Shown one piece after another: positions 48,801 to 61,172 of a stretch of DNA of 64,000 nucleotides; within the stretch, counting starts at the first letter, position 1, and the number at the start of each line of letters is the position of its first letter. A model generated the notes under the pieces. It did not search any database, had not been told where the DNA came from, and saw nothing but the letters and a program-made list of their open reading frames with translations. The DNA comes from Patagioenas fasciata (taxonomy: Eukaryota; Chordata; Aves; Columbiformes; Columbidae), in NCBI RefSeq assembly GCF_037038585.1, contig NC_092526.1, forward strand, positions 35,973,501-36,037,500, given 5' to 3'. Made by a program: the position numbers and the translations under genes.

Positions 48801-50580
48801 CAAAAGGGAGGTTGAGCTATGGCATCTCAGGAAGTGTGGACAAGCAGGCAATAGCCCAGCCTACTCTCCCCACCCAAATCCCACTGACGTTATGGGAAAG
48901 GGGAAGCAGTGGCAGTGCTGAGAGACCAGATGGGTGGAAATGAGAGCCCCTAAAGGGACTGCAGCTTGGCTCAAAACCCTTCATCCCTGCTCCAGTGACC
49001 TCCTCCAGCAGCCCACCCAAACAACTGGCCACAGCGAGTTGTCAGCACTGGGTACACATGGCACCCTAAGGACAGCAGCAGCAGAAGTATCATGGACAAA
49101 GCTCAGTTGCTTAAAGCCCTTCAGTGACTCACCTCATCAGTGGCCAGTGCATAGATGAACCATGCTTTCATGTTGGGAATAGAGGAAATTTCTTATGCTG
49201 ACTTCTGTTAAAGGAAAAAAACCCAGCCCCTGGTTCCCCTGTTGCTGGACACTGCAGCATCCCCTTCTGGGACCTTTCTCTCCTGGTTTCTTTCTCAAAA
49301 GAGATTAACTGGAGATAATGAAAGATTTCATGAGGACATCCTTCCCTCCCCAAGAAGACTTCTGTCACTTAGGGAGGCCAGACCACATGTATATGTAACA
49401 GCAACCTTCTGGACACTGCAGGTACAGACTCACCCAAGCGATGCTCACAGTCAGGTACGTGCTCTCTCACGGAAACGCAGCTTCTGACGATACTGTCCCA
49501 GCCTCAACCTGCTGACATCAACCACAGGTATGCAATAACAATCCTGCACAAGCCCATGAGGCTTCGTCTACACAGACGGATAAAGCTGGACTCTGTGGCA
49601 GTTGTGCTCTGAGAGTCAAATACAAGAGAGATCATGAAAAGTGCCCAAAATTTACAGGGATGAGGCAGAATAAACACAATAAGCTGCTTAATTTTGATGT
49701 GAATCTGGCCAGATTTACCTCATATGCTTAACTAGGACATTTAGAAGAAACTCTTTTGGAAGCACACTCCCAGCCTCAAAGAGACACATCCCAGCAAGGC
49801 CAGAGCACCAGCATATCCAGGCAATACCTCCAGACAGGAGGTTGACCCAGCTCACCACAGAAAGCTGCATCCTAGCATGTCCACGCATCACAAATCCTCA
49901 CCTTCCTCGTGATCTCGTGCCACCAAGCTGGCTCAGGTTTGTGTGCTGTCCTTGCAGACCTCCCCTCCAGCAGCGGGATAGGCCAGAGGCAAAGTTTTGC
50001 TGTCCTCCTGGGGATCTGTGCAGCGTGGGTGTCAAAGGAGGAGAGCAACTATAAATCAGAGCCATCTCCCATTACTTTGGGCCTCCCCAATTCTCTTCCT
50101 TTCGGCTCTAAGTTTAGAGAAACTTTTGCTCTGGTTTACAGAAACAGCTCTACAAAGCCTCTGTAGGAAACCCAGGGATGGTCACAGGCAGCATAGCCTA
50201 TGTGCTTGTAACACATCCAGCCTGCTCTGGACTTGCCAGCATACCCTGTGTGATAAATGTGCCCTCTTCTGGCAGGCAAAAACTGAGAAAAATCACAGCA
50301 GGACTTGTGCTTCATTAGGAGTCCACAAGCAACCCACGTTACAAGACAAAGGACTCTCTGGTACATCCATCCTGCTGGAAATTATCTGACCCCTACAATG
50401 ACAAGTGTATCTGCAGAGATCCCCAGAATGCTCAGTAGAGCTGTCGTCTTAAAGAAGGGTCCAATCACAGAGGCAGAACCTTCTGGTACAAATTTGGCCA
50501 GGTTTCTTATTTCCAGGAGTCAAAGATCAGGAAAGAAAGAACATTATTAATCATCAAGCCTTCTCATTGGCAGGCACACC
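45857..50580. other. Non-coding stretch, nothing recognised
   Basis: Ten consecutive C at 46081-46090; a GGCGCGCG word near 46278. The longest frames (131 codons minus at 47296-47691, 130 codons plus at 49997-50389) show no domain. No interspersed repeat is recognised in this nearly 5-kb block. Confidence 0.5.
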
Positions 50581-50749
50581 CTCTACAACAGGTGTGTCAA
50601 ACTCATTTTCACCCAGGGACCATATCAGCCTCACGGTTGCCTTCAAAGGGCCAAATGTAATTTTAGGACCGTATAAATGTAGGAGTAGTTACATTAGGCC
50701 CTTTAAAGGTAACCTTGGTGAAAATGAGTTTGACACCCCTGCTCTGAAA
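50581..50749. mobile_element. Non-autonomous hAT-type DNA transposon (MITE) with target duplication
   Basis: The element spans 50589-50741 (153 bp). Its terminal 25 bp are inverted repeats matching at 24 of 25 positions (CAGGTGTGTCAA... at the left; reverse complement of the right end CAGGGGTGTCAA...). Similarity continues inward (GGTTGCCTTCAAAGGGCC versus GGTTACCTTTAAAGGGCC), so most of the element is a fold-back structure. It is flanked by CTCTACAA (50581-50588) and CTCTGAAA (50742-50749), an 8-bp target duplication matching at 6 of 8 positions, as expected for hAT elements. CAGGGGTGTCAAACTC-type ends are typical of Charlie-like hAT families. There is no transposase. Confidence 0.9.
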
Positions 50750-53700
50750 TAAAAGCAGACATTTGCTACACCTTGTCTCAATCTGCGCCATGCGCATTTG
50801 TATTTCTAAGATGTTTTTTCATCAAAACACATCATTAATACTTCCCAAATCAGAAGCAAGCAAGAGACACCACTCACTATGTTGGGGGCTTCCTAAGCAT
50901 CTCAGTGCACAGGTCCAGCATGTAAGTAGCGTGAGAGAATTTCATGTGCTGCAGGAGATCAATAAACCCTTGAAACAACAACAACCAGCTACAGCAAATC
51001 CCCTCCAGAGCAGCCAGCAAACAGATCACAGCTCACCCCACGAAAGGGGCACATGTTTTGCAGGAGATGAACAGCAACCATGCACTGGTTTTAGCTGTGT
51101 TTTCATTAGAGAAAAAATGAAAAGGGACAGTTTTCTAGTCTATTCAGGTTGAAAACTCTATGACCAGACCCGGTCAACAGAGTAGAGCCAAACAAACACA
51201 AACCTGGGATGCTGTATCTCACTGTGACCTCTCCCTCCAGCTTTCTCTTGACCAAAACTAGATAAAAATACTCTGAATTTTGCCTTGGGTTTCATTTCTT
51301 TGCTTCAAGTTCATCTGGGTCTGTCTCCAGGAGTCAGGAATTAAGTAGCATAGCTATTGCTAAGTAAATTGCTCTACAATTGCTTTTCCATAACAAGACT
51401 GTTGTTTTCTTAGGGCAAACCACTTTTATTCTTGAGGAAAGTGTCAGCAGGAGGAAGAGCCAGAGAAAACCTGGCTATGCTGCTATTCTGGAGCTACTAT
51501 CATCAGGTAAAAAAACAGTGAGGAAATCTCTGCAGTGTTTGTGACCAGGCCAAGCTGGCAAGCAGGAATGACCCGCTCTTTAATTTTAGTTGAGGATGTC
51601 AGAGCCGGGGCTCCCTATAAATACCCGTGGCTTGGGCTGGGAGTGTGGGGAGAACGCTGTCTCCAAAATGAAAGGGCAGAGAAAACATGGAGCTGCTCCA
51701 GAGAGGGAGAAACATCTATAATTAATGTAGTGGGAAAATTACACGTTTATATAGCCCCCCCAAACACAATAGCAGACATCCATTTCCTGCAGGGCTGTGG
51801 AGGCTTGCCAGCCTGCAAATAAATCACAAAAACACAAAGCCAACAAGGAGGAAAAGAAAGGCGATTATCACATAGGATGCAGCAGCCTTTTGTACCAGGA
51901 AAATAATCAGTGTCTCCACCAGACATCTATTGTTTATCAATAATATCCTCTAACAATCCTGCCATTTGAGTCTCAACTGGGAAGTGATGTTCAAACTGAG
52001 TGATGAAGGTCTCCTTGGATTTCGCAAGCTCCAAACGCACAGCAAAGTGGTAACTTGGGAGATGTACTGACATGCTCCAGAAGCATTTGTAGGACCAAAA
52101 CCAAAAAAACACAGCAAACCTGATATTAAATAGACCTTTGCATGGATAAAAAAAATGGAATAAAACCCACACTCCCCACTTTGCTCCAAGAAGAGGGTGC
52201 CTGGTGTGCAGGGAGGGAGGCACTCAGTGGTCTGGCAGCACCTCCAGAGGAACCATGGCCAGTGATGCTGGAAATGAAAACTAAGGGAATAAACAGTTTT
52301 AGTGAGAACTAGCAGTCCTACTCCCTCCCTTCATCTTTCCCCATAGACATTTAATGACACAAGCTCCAACTTCACAGCACATTCGAGTCAATGAGAGCCT
52401 CTCCATTGACTTTCAACTGCCCTCGGCTCAAGCACTGTGATCCTGACACTAGTTTTATGAGTTCCCCTGTGGCTTATGAAGTTGAGCTTTATCAGCCACA
52501 GTAGACTGGATGAGAAGGCCTATTAGTGAGTTTCAGAAGGGCAGTTCCCGTTTTCTTCTTAGCCTGGGGCTGTGTCGAATGAATTATGAGCATTTGCCAT
52601 GATTTCTAGAATATATTTTGGCTACAGCAAGACTGGTGTGTGAGCTCTCACAAGTGTTTTGTTTATTTTTTTTTTCTTGCTTTTGTGCAAGATCCATGAG
52701 AGGGTCCCCAAAATGTTTTACCAAAGCAAGCTTTAAATTAAGTTCTTCAGGTGACACCCACGCTTCTCCTCTGCTGCTCACACAGATGGTTCTGCACCAC
52801 CTCTTTACACACTAGGGGAGCACTCAAGTGTGATGTCTTGGGCTGAGGTTGGTTTATCTGACTGAGCACCCTTATCTCAGTGCCTTGCCACCAGACCTCC
52901 AAAAGGACCAAAGGTCTCCCATGACCTGGAATAGCTAAGATGCAATTCCTCTCCCAATCCAGGCTTGCCAAACCCAAATCTTCACACTACCTGCACTTAT
53001 CCTCCCATCCCTGGGAGGCAGGGGGGAAACACAGCTGACACTTAGCAATGTCAGGGGATCAAGCAAAATGCTTCACCACATCTCAGGCACTTAGTCTTCT
53101 ACTTTCTTTCCTTGGATTGCTAAAAAAAACCACCCAAACATGTATATATTCACACATACACAAAAGTGAAACACTTGTTTAGGAGAAAATAATGTTTCTC
53201 TTGTGATTATTGGCTGCCATTCAGAAGGTAGAGACAACAACAGCCATTAATGTCTGTCTGTTCCTCAGCAATTTGTGCTTTTGTGTTTTGAACGACATAC
53301 GTAATTCTGATAAAGGTATTAGTGTATTTCTTGGACTGAATAATAAATTATTAAACGCAAAGCCCTTTATTTACATACTTTAATGCTAAGAACTTAAATG
53401 CAAAACACTAAAGACATTCAAACACTCAAGATCCCCGTAGCAGCTCTCTCCACACTACACAAATGAAGTACCCACACTGATTTGGCTGTGTTTATGGGGT
53501 GCGCATTTCAGGAATGGATGGTTCCTGGCCGCTTCTCTGCACTTTGCTCAAAGCTGTCTCAAACCCATCCTGCAGTGGCTCCTGCAGCAATATCCTCTGA
53601 ACTGGGCACATAGCAAGCTCCCTCTTGAGCTCATTATGACTAAGTGGCACACAGGAACAGATAAGCACATTTGGGATAAACACATCTGGAAGTGGCTTGC

Positions 53701-53859
53701 CAGCTACAAAGAAATGCTTATTAACACACTTCTCAGGGTAAAAATGGAGCAAAACTAAAATACGGCAAGCACAGTTTAGAGCTTTCATGTGGGGAGGAGG
53801 GGAAGCCATCCTCAAACCAGAGCACCCAAAGCAGCTTTGACTTTTTACAAACAGCAGAC

Positions 53860-53861
<2 letters not shown>
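50750..53861. other. Non-coding stretch, nothing certain
   Basis: Holds an isolated TATAAATA word in a C/G-rich flank at 51616-51623 and 8-T and 9-T tracts. The longest frame is 129 codons (plus, 50763-51152) with no domain. No interspersed repeat recognised. Confidence 0.5.

Positions 53862-53896
<35 letters not shown>
53862..53896. repeat. (TG)n microsatellite
   Basis: Thirty-five bases of uninterrupted TG alternation (about 17 units), then CTGTGT. Perfect runs of this length are usually polymorphic. Confidence 0.97.
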
Positions 53897-53897
<1 letters not shown>

Positions 53898-54777
53898 TGT
53901 GTTTCCCTTTTCTTTTAACCAATACTACTCCTATTCTGGCTTTGGCTTGTTGAAAACCATCATTTCTTAACTAGAACTGAGATTTCCATAGCACCAAGCC
54001 CTCCCTTGCTCTCTCCCCTGCAATCAACGGGGGTTCAGAGGGGCTTGGCAGCACACAGCTCACTGCAGGCTACATCAACACTTGAGACCACCTACATTAT
54101 CTTTTGGAAAAGGTCCTGACTGCTGCCCAACTCAGCTCATCCAGCAGATGTGCTGGGCCACAGCTGGAGGTGAGTGAGCCACCATTGTGTGACATCTGCC
54201 AGCATCAGTGCTCCTGCTTCTCAGCAGCCCTCGGCATCCACCCTGCAAATGAGGAGACCAGCAAAGGCACCCAGAGCCTCCTTTCTGCCCACAAATGTGG
54301 CTTGATCACCCCTAGTTGTGCATCTCCAACACCCCACACATGTTGCAGGTGGAACATGGCTGGGGAACCCACACCACTCCAGGGACAGGGTGGTCTTGGG
54401 GGGCTTCAAATGTCTGCAAGGATTTCACCCCTTCTGCCCAGGCTGAGCCTGCTGAGCTCCAGCTTGGAAATCTGCGGCCTGGCATGCGCACCTACAGAGT
54501 CAGACAAAAAAAAAAGGCATCTTTTAATCTTTTTCCCTTCACTTCTATAAACAGGAAGAGAAAAAGAACTACAAAAAAATTTGGTTTAGGCTAATCCTAA
54601 AATGAAAGTTCATTTTCTTTAACTAGATTTCAAAAGCAAAGTCTCTGTTTGACCTGAAATGTTTAAGTTGACCTAAAATATTTAAATATTTTGCTTTGCT
54701 TTTGTTTTCTTGGATACTTTAAGGAAATGTGCCAATTTAAAAATCAAACAATAGTTTAACTTCTGGGATTTTCTTTC
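53897..54777. other. Non-coding stretch, nothing recognised
   Basis: A 148-codon plus frame (54104-54550) has no known domain. A 10-A run lies near 54506. AT-rich after 54590. Confidence 0.45.
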
Positions 54778-54799
54778 TTTTTTTTTTTTTTTTTTTTTT
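54778..54799. repeat. Poly-T run (22 T)
   Basis: Twenty-two T residues preceded by TTCTTTC and followed directly by ACAG, so the segment resembles a very strong splice-acceptor tract on the plus strand. On the minus strand it is a 22-A run, but no retroposon body is recognised beside it. Confidence 0.9.
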
Positions 54800-57700
54800 A
54801 CAGTGTCCAGTAATTTGCTTTCCTTGTTTTTTTTTCCCTGGCACAGTGAGTCTAGGTAACAAAAGCCCTAGGACACTGTCCAGGCCCTGTACGTGTCACC
54901 TTATGTAGTGAGAAGACCAGACCTGGGAGATGAAGGGCCATGCCACAGTGCAAGATGGGAAACCTGCCTTTGGCTGCATCCCCCAACTTAAACCTCAGGT
55001 CAGGCTGTTTACTCAGTTTTTGACAAGAGAACAGGTTTCTTAGTTTTAAGATCTGCCAGGGTAGAAACAACCATTTCCCATCATACCGAGTACCCTTCAG
55101 TTGTAAAACAACTCCTTTTAACCTCATTTAAGAACAATAATACCAGTTGCACTCTGTCTTCCTTTGTTTTCCCAGTTTGTCCACTTGGAAATCAATTATG
55201 GCCTCATAAAAATGTATAAGGCTACTACTAACCTTTAACTGATACAGTAAAAAATAGGTATGGAGTACATAAGCAAAGTAACTACTCTGCATAGGGCACT
55301 GAGTACTTTATAAACCTGAATAACTCTACTATACCATGCAAGTGTCTTTGCTTTTGCCACTACACAAAGCCAGGATGAAATCGCCAGAAAGCAAGACATA
55401 CAAGGAGATGCATTCAGACCAGGGACACTTCACAGTGCCATTCAGAAAAGAAAACAACCCAACCTCTTATTTTTCCGTCCAACTAAGCACCCCCCTGAGG
55501 TGCTCTGCCCTCTGTCACATGGCGTCCCAGCTGCCAAGACTGAAAACAGGGGAGTTAAAGATGTAAAAAGGAGGTCTGGAACCTATAGCAGCTCAAAATG
55601 CAAAGCACAAGTGCAGGCAAGACCCATACTCACGTGTTTCACCTGCTTGTGGGACATTCCAGAGCCCCCTGGGTAACACCCAGCCACCTGCAAGTGGAGG
55701 CTGTGCATCCCCTGCAATGTCCTTTGAGCAACACACCAGTTCCACCCAAGCACCTCAAAAGAGAAGCTTTTCACTCAGGGCATCTGCTACCTCATAAAAC
55801 CTCACTCGCATCCACTCAGCCTGACTAAAAACATGTTTCTAGTTAGAGGTTCAGCCCAATTAGGAGACCAAGTAGGATGCATCATTTCACACCCCTCCGT
55901 GGGCTCTCCCAGGCTGGCAGTGGAAATTTGCTATGTGAGATGATTTTCTCTTGCTAACTGCTCCGAAACTCCCAGAAAGCACCGGCATCACCCTGTCATC
56001 ACCAGCTCTAACTGTGCCCTTGTCTATGGTGGTGCACAGAAATAAAAATTGCTGATTTTCTTTTCCTTCCACACCTAGCTTTTCTTCAGTCCAGTCCCTT
56101 TGAACTCCAGGGACTTCACTCCAAGGAGAAACTGCTTTTTGATTTTCATCAAGATGCTGAAGACAGCAGGGAGCTGCAGGACACAAGGACAAGAAGAGAG
56201 CAGGCTACTTTTTCATGTGTTTGGGGAGTAAACAGAGTGAAACACAAACAAGAGCCGGGACAGAACTAAGTCCTTTGCAGATATATATCAAATTGATTTA
56301 ACTTGAAAGAAAAGCACTTAGGACAAATTAAAAGAGTCACAACATTGTGCTGTTTTCTAGATAAAAAGTCTTTGGTGATTTTAAGCTGGTCTTCCAGCAG
56401 TTTCTGTACCCTTGCATTTAGCTGCCCCCTTTGAATTTTCAACCCGTTCCAAAGGCAACCCAAGTCCCAGGATGGATTTGCAAGGCTGGCACCAGGCTTG
56501 TCTTCTCCTTTGAGCACATCACGAAGGAATAAGTGACCTTGTGACTTCTTGTGCTGTTGGGGAGGCCATTTTCAGATGACAGCCCTGTTAGGAAACCACA
56601 TTTCATGATGGGCAGAAGATGAGCTGGCAGAAGCCATTTGGAAATCAGGGGACCGCACAGCGCATTTAACAAGAGCCCTCACACGTCTGGGTTTGAGGCA
56701 GGTGACAATAAGAAGCAGTCATAAACGAACATCAGTCTGCGTTCACAGAAAATGTCTCATCTCGGCCATGTTCCAGGCACACTGCCAACAGGGATGCATT
56801 AGTTACCATTGTAAAAACTGCTCCATTTCACACGTACTCAAAATTAAATATTCCCTTGGCCAAATGGAAAGAGTAGGTGATGCCTGGGTAGGAAATGGAT
56901 GCAAGTGTCTCAGCCTAGACAACTGAAAGTGCCTCCAGCTTTCTAGATGTGAATAGGTCATTTTCCATCTCTTGCTGCACCATTAAGTGATTGCCTGTGC
57001 TCCGCTGGGCTGTGGTTCCTACCAGGCACTCAGAGACCTAACATTTAGCAGCAGAAGCAATTATAATACAGCAATGCTCTCTAGGAGAACGGAACCATGC
57101 AATCACAACAGTCCTGACCCACAGAGTAGAGGTAAGACTATTTTTTTGGGCTTGATTAACAGCAAATGGCACCTAACTCACAGTGATCTTGCTGGCATCA
57201 CCACCATTACCCACAGACCAGAGTCCCTCTCTGATAAAACTGCTGGGCAGTAATGGCATTTCTCAAGGGACAGGGCTAGTGGTAGGCATGTGGGACATTC
57301 CTGATGTGGGTGCATTTATCAGACACTGGGAGACATAAGCATAAATGCTCTCTTCATTTGGTGCTTGCAGAAGTAAAAGCAAATGATTGCTGATGGCAAG
57401 ATTCAAGGAGACACAGATGTAAATAAGAAAAGACTCCCACAATATCCTAGAGGACAAGTGCTTGACTTTAGCAGCAGCTGCTTGATCTGGAACAGCCTGG
57501 TGTCCACCAGCACTTATGATTTCACTTGCTAGAGGAGGTTTCCTGGAGAAGCCTGTGTGTTAGTGTATCTACTTCATCTCCCACACTACATTCTCCTTTC
57601 AGCCCCTTCCAGCATCCCAGACATCAGCTCATCATTTTCTCACCATTAACTGACCACCATTATTACTAAGAAATAGCTGTATGACTGTATACATCCAGCT

Positions 57701-59324
57701 GTAGCTCCAGCTGACATGAGGAGTTTTAAACTGTTCTTAAACTGAAGGATAATAAAGGGCTTATAGCCCACCATATATCTACTTCCTTATATTCTTCTGA
57801 AGACTGAAATTTCCATTCATTTGAGACTTCTCTAATTGGCCTTAATAAGAACCAAAACATATTTATCCCCTTTAGGAGCTTGCTCATGTATTTTGCAGGC
57901 CTCCTGGTTGTAGCCTGTGTCCAGTGATGACTCAACATGAACCTTCAGCGTGTTATGAGAGCAGACTTTGGTCACTGGAATTTTTAGCCTGTGTCTGACA
58001 CATGGCTTTTGGGGGCAGAGGATTTGTTTTGTCTGAGACCATCGCCCTAAATACTTCCTACTCCTCTCAGTTTTCCCAGACATTAAGTGATCCCGGAGGG
58101 CATTTCACATTCCCTCCAACTTAACTGCAGTAGAGTCTGAAACTTGTATTGCCTCTTACAGTACCTAACAGAGTCTCATGAGAACAACAGCTTTTTGTGT
58201 GCAGTTACTTTCTGTATTTGAAGGATACTCCTGAACTTTAGCCTGACTTTTGCTTTTGGCTTCTCTCCTTAGGACTTTGATCCAAGAAATCCTCTCAACA
58301 TGTTCCACTTGCTCAGCTGGGGAGTTCAGCACTGCAGTATCTTGCATTGCAGATTATTTTTAGGGATGATCAAATCAAGACAGATAAAATAAGAAAAAAG
58401 CGGAATCTTTGCTAGAGCTGACTGCAGAATGCTGTGGCTTACCAGCGCTTGGTCTCAGGGCCAGAGTGGAACTCCTGATCCTGGTGGACCTGATTCAGAG
58501 TGGGACCTTGAACTCAGCAGCCTGCGGGTCACACTATCAAATTAGCCTCTTCCTACTATCTTGCTTTCTGAGTACTTTCATGCTACAAGACACAATACTA
58601 CCTACTGGAACAAAAAGCTTTGACATGAGCAAGCCTCCTGTCATTATCCAGCTGTCCATAAGCTTTCTTGGACAGCAAGAGCACACCTTCATGTGCAAGC
58701 AGCTGAACAGACCAAGGGTGCATCAACAGATCTTGAACGGCTCAGTCGTACACCCAGTGAGCAGCACAGTTACTTTTAGGACAAAAAGGAGAGATCACCA
58801 CAGGTCAACACAGTTGTCTGCATGCCAAAATACCCAAATCAATTCCAAATTTCATTTCATAGTCAAGGAAACATCATCCTTAGCTATGAAGGACATCCTA
58901 AACAATGGTGGCCAGCAAGACTGGTGACATGCTGCCAAATTCCACTTAAGCCCTCTAATAAATAATTATAAGATCTTTAATAAAGTCCGCTGGGCCACCT
59001 AACCACAGCACTCATTATCTAGCACTTTATTGGAAAGAAAAGAATAGCAGAAAACAGCGAGACATACCTCTCTCTGTCATATGCCAAGACTTAAGAAAAC
59101 TGTTTTGGGAGAAATTCCAGAGCACAGTGCTGTAGAAACATGAAGGGCAAAAACTGATTTTTTCTTTTTCACTGATGCAAGGAAACAGGATTTGCTCTTA
59201 ACTGGTCAGTATTGCCTGGAGGGGAAAAAAAAACAAACAAAAAACTAAACAGCATTGAAAGACAAAGCAGCTAGTCTAAACTAGTCCCTTAAAGGTATTT
59301 ATTTTTCAGAGGAAAATTTTCCTG
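54800..59324. other. Non-coding stretch, nothing recognised
   Basis: The longest frame (172 codons, plus, 58409-58927) shows no known domain. A short A/C-rich tract lies at 59224-59250. Scattered AT-rich segments occur. No interspersed repeat could be named. Confidence 0.5.
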
Positions 59325-59402
59325 GGTTTGTGTTTGTTGTTGTTGTTGTTTTGGTTTGGTTTGGTTTTGTTTGGTTTTTTTGTTTTGGTTTTTTTGGTTG
59401 GC
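59325..59402. repeat. G/T-rich simple array
   Basis: TTG, GGTTT and GTTTT units over about 78 bp. It is the second of two arrays with G/T on the plus strand. Confidence 0.9.
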
Positions 59403-59720
59403 TATTGCCAACAATATTTTAGCTTATGCTGTGCCTGCTGACCTACCACATTTAGCCTACTCACATTAATTAAACTTTAATTAAGTTTAGTAGATGTCCA
59501 TCAAATATCAAAAGTAAGTCATAGGCCTTGCAAAGTGTTGGCTAAGGTTTTAGCATGACTAGGCAGTTTTGGTCTACATAATTTCATTTATAGGTTTATA
59601 TAAAAGGTATTTTAAAAGTGTAGGTCAGTTCTACTTATCATAACCTTTCCTAAAGCCACAGCAAGTACCTGGTCTACAGTTTCATTTATGAGGAGTGGCA
59701 CCTCTCGGTTTGTTGTTACT
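59403..59720. promoter_or_regulatory. AT-rich candidate conserved element
   Basis: Includes CATTAATTAAACTTTAATTA (59464-59483), with two TTAATTA-type cores, and an AT-rich remainder to about 59640 with few open frames. Motif-based inference only. Confidence 0.18.
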
Positions 59721-61120
59721 CTTGGTGTAACGTAGACCTCAAGAGAGTCACTTGTGTTTTACGATGCTCCCATGAGTTCCTCACGTACATCAGGTTTCTC
59801 TTTCTAGGCTACAAGTCATGTCTTGTTGCATTTCTACTTCTTTAAAAAATTAGGGAAAGACTCTTCTTCAGTTCCACCTCACCAGGGCAGAGTGAAGTCT
59901 CTGCTTTGTGCATAGGCAGTTGTTTTCCAGTCAGCGTTACACTTCGCTCTAACAACTCAAGCCAAGTTTCCTGACATGTCAGTCATTTTCCCATTTCCTT
60001 TCCTCTCTGCCTCACGTCCTGGGGAATACGCTGCCACAAGTTTCTGAACTGAAGGAGACCATATCAGAAGTTCCACAAGACACCTGGAACAAGTGTGTTG
60101 TGCTACATCTCACAAGCCACTGACGAATTAGCAAATTAACTGAAAGATGCCATTAAAAAAAGATCCTGGTTCCATCCTCAGTTAGTAGCATTTGCTTTAA
60201 TTTGTGTAAGATTAGCTGGGAAAGCGAAAGTAAGCTGCGCGTACATACCTCAAAGATGCACAGCCTGTTGGTTGGCATCCGTAATTGTCGTTTTATACAG
60301 TTCACTCCCTTTCCACCTTCAACAAAAATGATCAGCCTTTTATCCTGGGAAAGCCACTGATTTTAGAGCTGTTGCTCTAAAACTGCTTGGACAAAACTCC
60401 CAGGAGAGCCAGCCCAGCGCACGGGGGGAACACTGACCGAGCCCAGCACAGCCCATCTCCCCATCCCAGTTCCTCACAGCACCCTCAGAGCAGGGCACAG
60501 GGCACTGGCACAGCATCTGCCTCCCCCAAGGAGGTTTTCAGCCCCATGTCCTTGTTCTATAAATCTTTACTCTGCTCCCTGGTTGACTGCTCATTGCTAA
60601 AGCCAACCTGATTATTAGATGGGGCTGTTCAGGTTGGTGACTCCCTCTGCCGGCATGGAGAAACGTCGTGACCAGAGTGGACATCCCACAGGGGACACCG
60701 GCAGCGGCTGCTGGCTCAGGCATTGCTTTGGTGGTGTGTCTTTCCCTGCGAGACTGCAGATGGGGCTCCCAGGCAACCACAGAGCCAAATAACAAACCAA
60801 AATGCTCCAAAAACAGCCAAAGGGCAGGACCAGGCAAAACTCTGTCCCATCACCCTGGCATCAATTAGTGAATCACTTGTTCTATTGTCAAAGCACACTG
60901 ATCTTTGCCAGTAGATACGGAAAACTTCCCCACCACAAAAATTATGCCTTGAATACGGCCAAAAATCATAAATATTTTGAAACAGAAGGAAATAGCTTTT
61001 AAAACAAGACACACTCTGATTTTGGATAAAGTTTTCCAGACATGCTATGATAAGCACAGCGTAAGAAATCACACAAATAATTTTCTGCATAAAAATGCAA
61101 GGGACAAAAAAAAGCCTTTT
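59721..61120. other. Non-coding stretch, nothing recognised
   Basis: The 60387-60870 part is GC-richer with short overlapping frames. The remainder is AT-rich. No gene or interspersed repeat recognised. Confidence 0.5.
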
Positions 61121-61172
61121 TAAAAAACAACAAAACAAAAAAAAAACCCACCCAAACAAACAAAGAAACAAG
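61121..61172. repeat. A/C-rich simple array
   Basis: AAC, AAAAC, a 10-A stretch, CCCACCC and AAAC units. It gives rise to a spurious hydrophobic minus-strand frame (60716-61171), which I do not accept as a gene. Confidence 0.9.

Noticed and set aside
60716-61171. 151-codon minus-strand frame with hydrophobic N-terminus
   Set aside because: The hydrophobic start is the reverse complement of an A/C-rich simple array, and the remainder has no known domain.
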